From contig CADEFG010000115.1 of the NCBI GenBank assembly GCA_902826505.1, positions 1-10,442 on the forward strand: 10,442 nucleotides of DNA, written 5' to 3'. How positions within the stretch are numbered: position 1 is the first letter of the stretch; the number at the start of each line of letters is the position of its first letter. Shown here piece by piece: positions 7,026 to 10,442 of the stretch. The notes under the pieces are model-generated. The model did not search any database. It was not told the origin of the DNA and worked only from the letters and a program-made list of their open reading frames with translations. A program made the translations under genes and the position numbers. This DNA comes from an uncultured Acidobacteriota bacterium. Lineage in GTDB: Bacteria; Acidobacteriota; Blastocatellia; Pyrinomonadales; Pyrinomonadaceae.

Positions 7026-7844
7026 ATGCGAACACTCATTCATATCTCGGACATTCATTTCGGACGCGCCGATTATGCGGTTGCCGAGCGGCTGCGCGAA
7101 ACGATCAACGAGTTCGCGCCGGATCTGTTGATCGTTTCGGGCGATCTGACGCAGCGCGCGCGCTCAAAGCAGTTTGTCGAAGCGCGTAATTTTTTGCGGG
7201 CGTTGCCAAAGCCGCAGATCGTCGTGCCGGGCAATCACGATATTCCGATGCATAATCCGTTTGCGCGTTTTATTACGCCGCTCGACAAATATAAAAAATT
7301 TATCTCAAAAGATCTGGAACCGTTTTTTATGGATGGGGAAATCGCCGTCATCGGAATCAACACGGCGCGGTCGCTGACCATCAAAGACGGCAAGATCAAC
7401 GACAAACAAATCGCCGTCATTCGTCAAAGAATGTGCGCGATCGACGACAAAATGCTGAAGGCGGTCGTCACGCATCACCCGTTCGATCTGCCCGCCGGTT
7501 TTGACGAGGACGACATCGTCAACAACGCCGAACGCGCGATGCCGCAGATCGCCGATTGCGGCGCGGACGTTTTTTTTTCCGGTCATCTGCATGTCAGTCA
7601 CATCGCGCACACCGCGAACCGCTACAAACTTCCGACCGGACGCAACGCGCTCATTATTCAAGCCGGCACGGCGACCTCGACCCGCGTGCGCGGCGAAAAG
7701 AATTCATTTAACCTGATCGAATTCGAGTTTCCGCGTCTGACGGTCAAAAGATTCGAATGCCAAACCGCTGAAAAAGGCTTTACCGAAGCGCAAACACAAG
7801 AATTCGTGCAAGGCGAAAAAGGTTGGGCGGGCAGAGAAATTTAA
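7026..7844 (+). CDS. Calcineurin-like metallophosphoesterase
   Basis: A 272-residue two-metal phosphoesterase of the class III cyclic-nucleotide phosphodiesterase/calcineurin-like group. From the ATG at 7026 the five metal-binding blocks appear in order: D9-x-H11 in SDIHFG, D40 in SGDLT, N70-H71 in PGNHD, H150 in VVTHHP, and H187/H189 in SGHLH. The start was chosen because MRTLIHISDIH puts the first motif at the usual distance; a TTG at 6999 in the same frame would add nine residues that do not belong to the fold. There is no signal peptide, so it acts in the cytoplasm. Relatives hydrolyse cyclic nucleotides, phosphodiesters or lipid-linked pyrophosphates, so the substrate is not fixed. It follows the lipid kinase by 74 bases and converges on the AAA+ gene. 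The last 20 residues (EAQTQEFVQGEKGW) are a charged tail of no known role. Confidence 0.9.
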   Translation: MRTLIHISDIHFGRADYAVAERLRETINEFAPDLLIVSGDLTQRARSKQFVEARNFLRALPKPQIVVPGNHDIPMHNPFARFITPLDKYKKFISKDLEPFFMDGEIAVIGINTARSLTIKDGKINDKQIAVIRQRMCAIDDKMLKAVVTHHPFDLPAGFDEDDIVNNAERAMPQIADCGADVFFSGHLHVSHIAHTANRYKLPTGRNALIIQAGTATSTRVRGEKNSFNLIEFEFPRLTVKRFECQTAEKGFTEAQTQEFVQGEKGWAGREI

Positions 7845-7874
7845 GACGTATTTATTAAATTGTGATCTGCAAAG

Positions 7875-7891
7875 GAAAACCAACGGTTTTC
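7875..7891 (+). terminator. Small A/U-rich hairpin after the phosphoesterase gene
   Basis: GAAAACC (7875-7881) and GGTTTTC (7885-7891) form a perfect seven-base-pair stem around the loop AAC, 30 bases after the phosphoesterase stop. The T-run lies inside the stem, so it is not a standard terminator, but together with the large hairpin that starts at 7890 it may halt + strand transcription. Confidence 0.35.
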
Positions 7892-7951
7892 TTCGCGACG
7901 ATGCGTCTTGGCGGGAGAATAATTTCCCGCCAAGACGCATCGTCGCGAAGA
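7890..7951. repeat. Perfect 27-bp inverted repeat between convergent genes
   Basis: Bases 7890-7916 are exactly complementary to 7925-7951, with an eight-base loop (GAATAATT). The arm runs TCTTCGCGACGATGCG and on to GGCGGGA. It lies 45 bases after the + strand phosphoesterase stop and 39 bases from the minus-strand AAA+ stop. Neither side has a U-tract, so it is not a simple rho-independent terminator, though so long a stem could act as a two-way barrier or protect both mRNA 3' ends. Inside each arm GACG-ATG-CGTC is a smaller palindrome. A dispersed palindromic (REP/MITE-like) element is the main alternative. No second copy occurs in this window. Confidence 0.85.
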
Positions 7952-7990
7952 TTTGATTAAAGATTGTCTAACTCCAAATTGACAAATATA

Positions 7991-10345
7991 TCAATACTTA
8001 GCAACGAACTCGAAATGTTCGTCTGTGCCCAAATTGACGACGATTTCACAATCTTTCAATATCGGATTTTGCAAAAGAAATTCGGCGAGCGGCGCGGTCA
8101 GAAGGGTTTCGATCGTTCTTTGCAAAGGGCGTGCGCCGTAACGCGGGTCGAAGCCTTTTTTGGCTAAATGCTCGATAATTTCTGTTTTCCAAACGAGTTT
8201 GATGCCTTTTTCAGCCAAACCTTCGCGTTTTGAAACAGCCGCAATTTCCTTTTCGGTGATCTTATAAAGCGAACGTTTATCGAGCGGCTGAAACGCGACG
8301 ACCGCATCGAGCCGGTTAAAAAATTCGGGACGGAAAAACGCTTTGATCTCCTTTTCGCTCGAAAGATTTTCGTTCTCGCTAAAACCGATCTCGCCGCGCG
8401 CAAAGCGTTCCGCGCCGAGGTTCGAGGTCATAATAATGACGGCGGAAGTGAAATTCGTCACGCGCCCGTGCGTGTCGGTCAGGCGTCCTTCGTCAAAAAG
8501 TCCGAGCAGAACATCGAAAACCTGCGCATCAGCTTTTTCGATCTCGTCAAAAAGCACGACCGAAAACGGTTTTTCGCGCACTTTTTGGATCAGTTCCGAT
8601 GGTTCGCCGTCTGATTTGGTTAAAAGTCTTGACGCCGCGCCCGCGAGATTATATTCGCTCATATCGAGCCGGACGAGTTTTTCCTGCCGTTCGCCTGCGC
8701 CGCCGAAAAAGAAACGCGCCAGCGCTTTCGCGAGCTCGGTTTTGCCGACGCCGGTCGGACCCGCGAAGAGAAAAACTCCGAGCGGGCGATGCGGATCGTT
8801 CAAACCGGCTTTAAATGTCGTCACGATATTCGCGATCTGCTCGCACGCCGCGTTTTGTCCGATTACTTCGGCTTCAAAGTTTGCCGCGACATCTTCGAAA
8901 CTCAAAGTGATCTCGTCGCGCAAAAAAAGTTCGGGCAAACCGGTCAGCTTGATAAAACTTTCGATGACGTTTTCGGTCGTCACTTCCTTTTTTCGCGCTT
9001 TCTGCGCGTTTTCAAAGACCTGCATCAAAAACTGCGCCGTTTTGCCCGGGAATTTTTGATACGGCAGAAAGCGCGAAAAAAGTCTGTAAACTAGATTCGT
9101 CACGCCCGCCGAATATTCGATCTGCAAGTTTCGCGCGTTTATTTCGGCGATTCGCGTCAGCACCGTCAGGGCTTGATCGGCGGTAAATTCCGGCAAGCGA
9201 ACGATTTGAAAAAGATTGGCAAACTGCGGCAGCAGCCGCCGGCAAGCGTCGAGTTCCGAAGCGGTCGCTTCCGAGACGATCCGGATCTCGCCGCGCTGCA
9301 AGTAAGGGACGAGAAACGCCGCCAGGCTTTCTTCGGGCGCGCGTCCGCCGTAACGAACCAGATCGAGCAGATTTTCGACGCATAACACGCCGTCAATATC
9401 GGAAAGTTCGGCGATGATCGCTTCGAGGCGTTCTTCCCATTGCCCGAGATATTTCATGCCCGAAATAATCCGCCCGCCGTTCGTCTGCCAAAAACGGTGA
9501 CGCGGATTTTTCTCGTCCGTTTCGGGATCGAAATCTTCGTCTGCGCTTTGATTTTTCAATAAATCCTTCTCGATCTGCCGGACGGCTTCGGTGAGAACGG
9601 TCGTTTTCCCGACACCGTTTTCGCCAAGTAGAATGACGCTCGCTTTTTCCCCGGCGAGCCTTTGAACAAGATCGAAAACTTCCGCTTCGCGTTCGTAAGG
9701 TTTGGAGATTTTGCGCGTCAAATCCCTGGCGCCGAGCGGTTCGGCAATTGCCAGCAGATTCGGCGTTTCTTTGAAAGATTCGGTTTGCCGCGCCCGGCGC
9801 CGCGCCTGAAACGTCAGTTGTTCGAGCGCGATTTCCTTTGGCGGCAGATATTTCGTCAAAGCGAGCGGCGACGAACCGCGCAGGGTTTCCTGAACTTTAA
9901 GGACGACGAGATTTTTCAATTCGCTTTCGCGGTCGTAGAAAAATTCGATGTCGAGCAGCGGCAAAACGGCGGAATAATTGCCGTTCTCGGTTTTCCAATG
10001 AACGCAGGCAACGCGCAGAGGGACAAACTCTTCACTCGTAAAAGTGCGTGTTTTCGGTTCGCGGCGGCGCTTTTTCTTTTCGGCTTCCTCGTGAATTTTC
10101 GCCTTGTATTCGGGACGAATCTCGACGCGGAATTCCGTCAGCTCTAATTCTTCGAGTTCCTCCGCTTCGCGCCACCATTCGTTCTCAAACTGCCATTGCA
10201 GATATTCCTTGACCTCGGCAACGGCAGTCTCGCGCCGTTCGGAAAAAGCGGCGGGCGGAAAATACTCGTCGCCCGTCACGGCTTGCGCGTCGTAAGAACC
10301 GTTAAAGTTTTGCCAGATTAAAATTGGAACACGAAAAGTCGCCAT
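7991..10345 (-). CDS. Divergent Clp/Hsp100-class AAA+ ATPase with a duplicated novel N-terminal module
   Basis: A 784-residue cytoplasmic protein with two AAA+ rings, built like ClpA/ClpC (no ClpB middle domain). Residues 1-160 replace the normal Clp N-domain: two similar units (4-53 and 110-156) flank an acidic then basic linker. Ring 1 (about 205-470) has Walker A GENGVGKT (241-248) and pore loop KYLG (298-301). Its Walker B Asp-Glu is Glu324-Asn325, and the two arginine-finger positions are Asn377-Leu378. Ring 2 (about 480-784) has Walker A GPTGVGKT (529-536), Walker B VVLFDE (596-601), sensor 1 Asn642, arginine finger Arg678 and sensor 2 Arg739 in GARPLQR. The GYVG pore loop expected near 572-593 is absent. 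IGF at 653-655 matches the position of the ClpP-docking loop. The ATG at 10345 lies three bases after an upstream gene's stop, with GAGGA about 13 bases before it. Partner and substrate are unknown. Confidence 0.88.
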   Translation of the reverse strand: MATFRVPILIWQNFNGSYDAQAVTGDEYFPPAAFSERRETAVAEVKEYLQWQFENEWWREAEELEELELTEFRVEIRPEYKAKIHEEAEKKKRRREPKTRTFTSEEFVPLRVACVHWKTENGNYSAVLPLLDIEFFYDRESELKNLVVLKVQETLRGSSPLALTKYLPPKEIALEQLTFQARRRARQTESFKETPNLLAIAEPLGARDLTRKISKPYEREAEVFDLVQRLAGEKASVILLGENGVGKTTVLTEAVRQIEKDLLKNQSADEDFDPETDEKNPRHRFWQTNGGRIISGMKYLGQWEERLEAIIAELSDIDGVLCVENLLDLVRYGGRAPEESLAAFLVPYLQRGEIRIVSEATASELDACRRLLPQFANLFQIVRLPEFTADQALTVLTRIAEINARNLQIEYSAGVTNLVYRLFSRFLPYQKFPGKTAQFLMQVFENAQKARKKEVTTENVIESFIKLTGLPELFLRDEITLSFEDVAANFEAEVIGQNAACEQIANIVTTFKAGLNDPHRPLGVFLFAGPTGVGKTELAKALARFFFGGAGERQEKLVRLDMSEYNLAGAASRLLTKSDGEPSELIQKVREKPFSVVLFDEIEKADAQVFDVLLGLFDEGRLTDTHGRVTNFTSAVIIMTSNLGAERFARGEIGFSENENLSSEKEIKAFFRPEFFNRLDAVVAFQPLDKRSLYKITEKEIAAVSKREGLAEKGIKLVWKTEIIEHLAKKGFDPRYGARPLQRTIETLLTAPLAEFLLQNPILKDCEIVVNLGTDEHFEFVAKY

Positions 10346-10348
10346 CTG

Positions 10349-10441
10349 TTAATAAATTTCCTCGGGTAATTCCAAACCGCTCAAAATAAATGTCCGCAGC
10401 TCGCGATGCGTCAGATTCGATTGCGTCAAAAGCGCGGCGCG
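10349..10441 (-). CDS. C-terminal end of an unknown gene upstream of the AAA+ gene (5' part outside window)
   Basis: The minus strand is open from the window edge to a TAA at 10351-10349. The last 30 residues include LLTQSNLTHRELRTFILSG and end in ELPEEIY. One other frame is also open here, but this one ends immediately before the AAA+ start and its tail carries the AAA+ gene's GAGGA sequence, which is usual for operon partners. Only three bases separate its stop from the AAA+ ATG, so the two are probably translated from one message. The fragment is too short to name a family. Confidence 0.6.
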   Translation of the reverse strand, partial: RAALLTQSNLTHRELRTFILSGLELPEEIY

Positions 10442-10442
10442 A

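Noticed and set aside
8343..9059. A 238-codon open frame on the + strand.
   Set aside because: It is antisense to ring 2 of the AAA+ gene and is Ser/Lys/Ala-rich with no domain-like pattern.
7991..10345. Calling the AAA+ protein ClpB (disaggregase).
   Set aside because: The coiled-coil middle domain and Clp N-domain are absent, the ring 2 GYVG loop is missing and an IGF loop is present; the architecture is nearer ClpA/ClpC and too divergent for a gene symbol.
1..10442. CRISPR arrays, tRNA/rRNA genes, transposases or integrase genes.
   Set aside because: No spaced direct repeats, no cloverleaf-like or rRNA-like sequence and no transposase or recombinase motifs were seen on either strand.

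Overview
The window is chromosomal bacterial DNA from an organism that makes diaminopimelate by the succinylase route (DapA and DapD) and exports proteins with ordinary Sec signal peptides. Coding sequence is roughly 50-60 % G+C with many gcg/gcc/ggc codons, and intergenic gaps are short and AT-richer. My impression is an acidobacterium of the Blastocatellia/Pyrinomonadaceae kind, judged from gene content and style. That is an inference, not a phylogenetic result.

Layout, + strand: (1) the 3' end of dapA (2-349), a BCP/PrxQ-type peroxiredoxin (390-917), and a small ABM-like dimeric alpha/beta-barrel protein (930-1244). (2) Two exported peptidases: a P1-family (DmpA/BapA-type) self-cleaving aminopeptidase (1287-2492) and a large M28 metallopeptidase with a PA domain (2660-4783), closed by a strong intrinsic terminator (4804-4839). 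(3) A tight cluster of dapD (4909-5739), a small AT-rich unknown gene (5746-6042) and a YegS/DagK-type lipid kinase (6049-6951), followed by a calcineurin-like phosphoesterase (7026-7844).

The minus strand carries a convergent pair: the last 30 codons of an unknown gene (10349-10441) and, three bases further on, a 784-residue AAA+ protein of the Clp/Hsp100 class (7991-10345). The two converging transcription units are separated by a perfect 27-bp inverted repeat (7890-7951) with a small second hairpin abutting it.

The most unusual object is the AAA+ protein. It lacks the normal Clp N-domain and instead has two copies of a roughly 45-residue module joined by a charged linker. Its first ATPase ring keeps Walker A and a KYLG pore loop but has lost the Walker B Asp-Glu pair and the arginine fingers. 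Its second ring has an intact ATPase site but has lost the aromatic GYVG pore loop. An Ile-Gly-Phe tripeptide sits where ClpA/ClpC carry their ClpP-docking loop. Together with the tightly linked upstream gene, only partly in the window, this looks like an uncharacterised Clp-like machine with a divided labour between rings. The other genes are housekeeping (lysine/cell-wall precursor, redox defence, lipid and phosphoester metabolism) or extracellular peptide scavenging.
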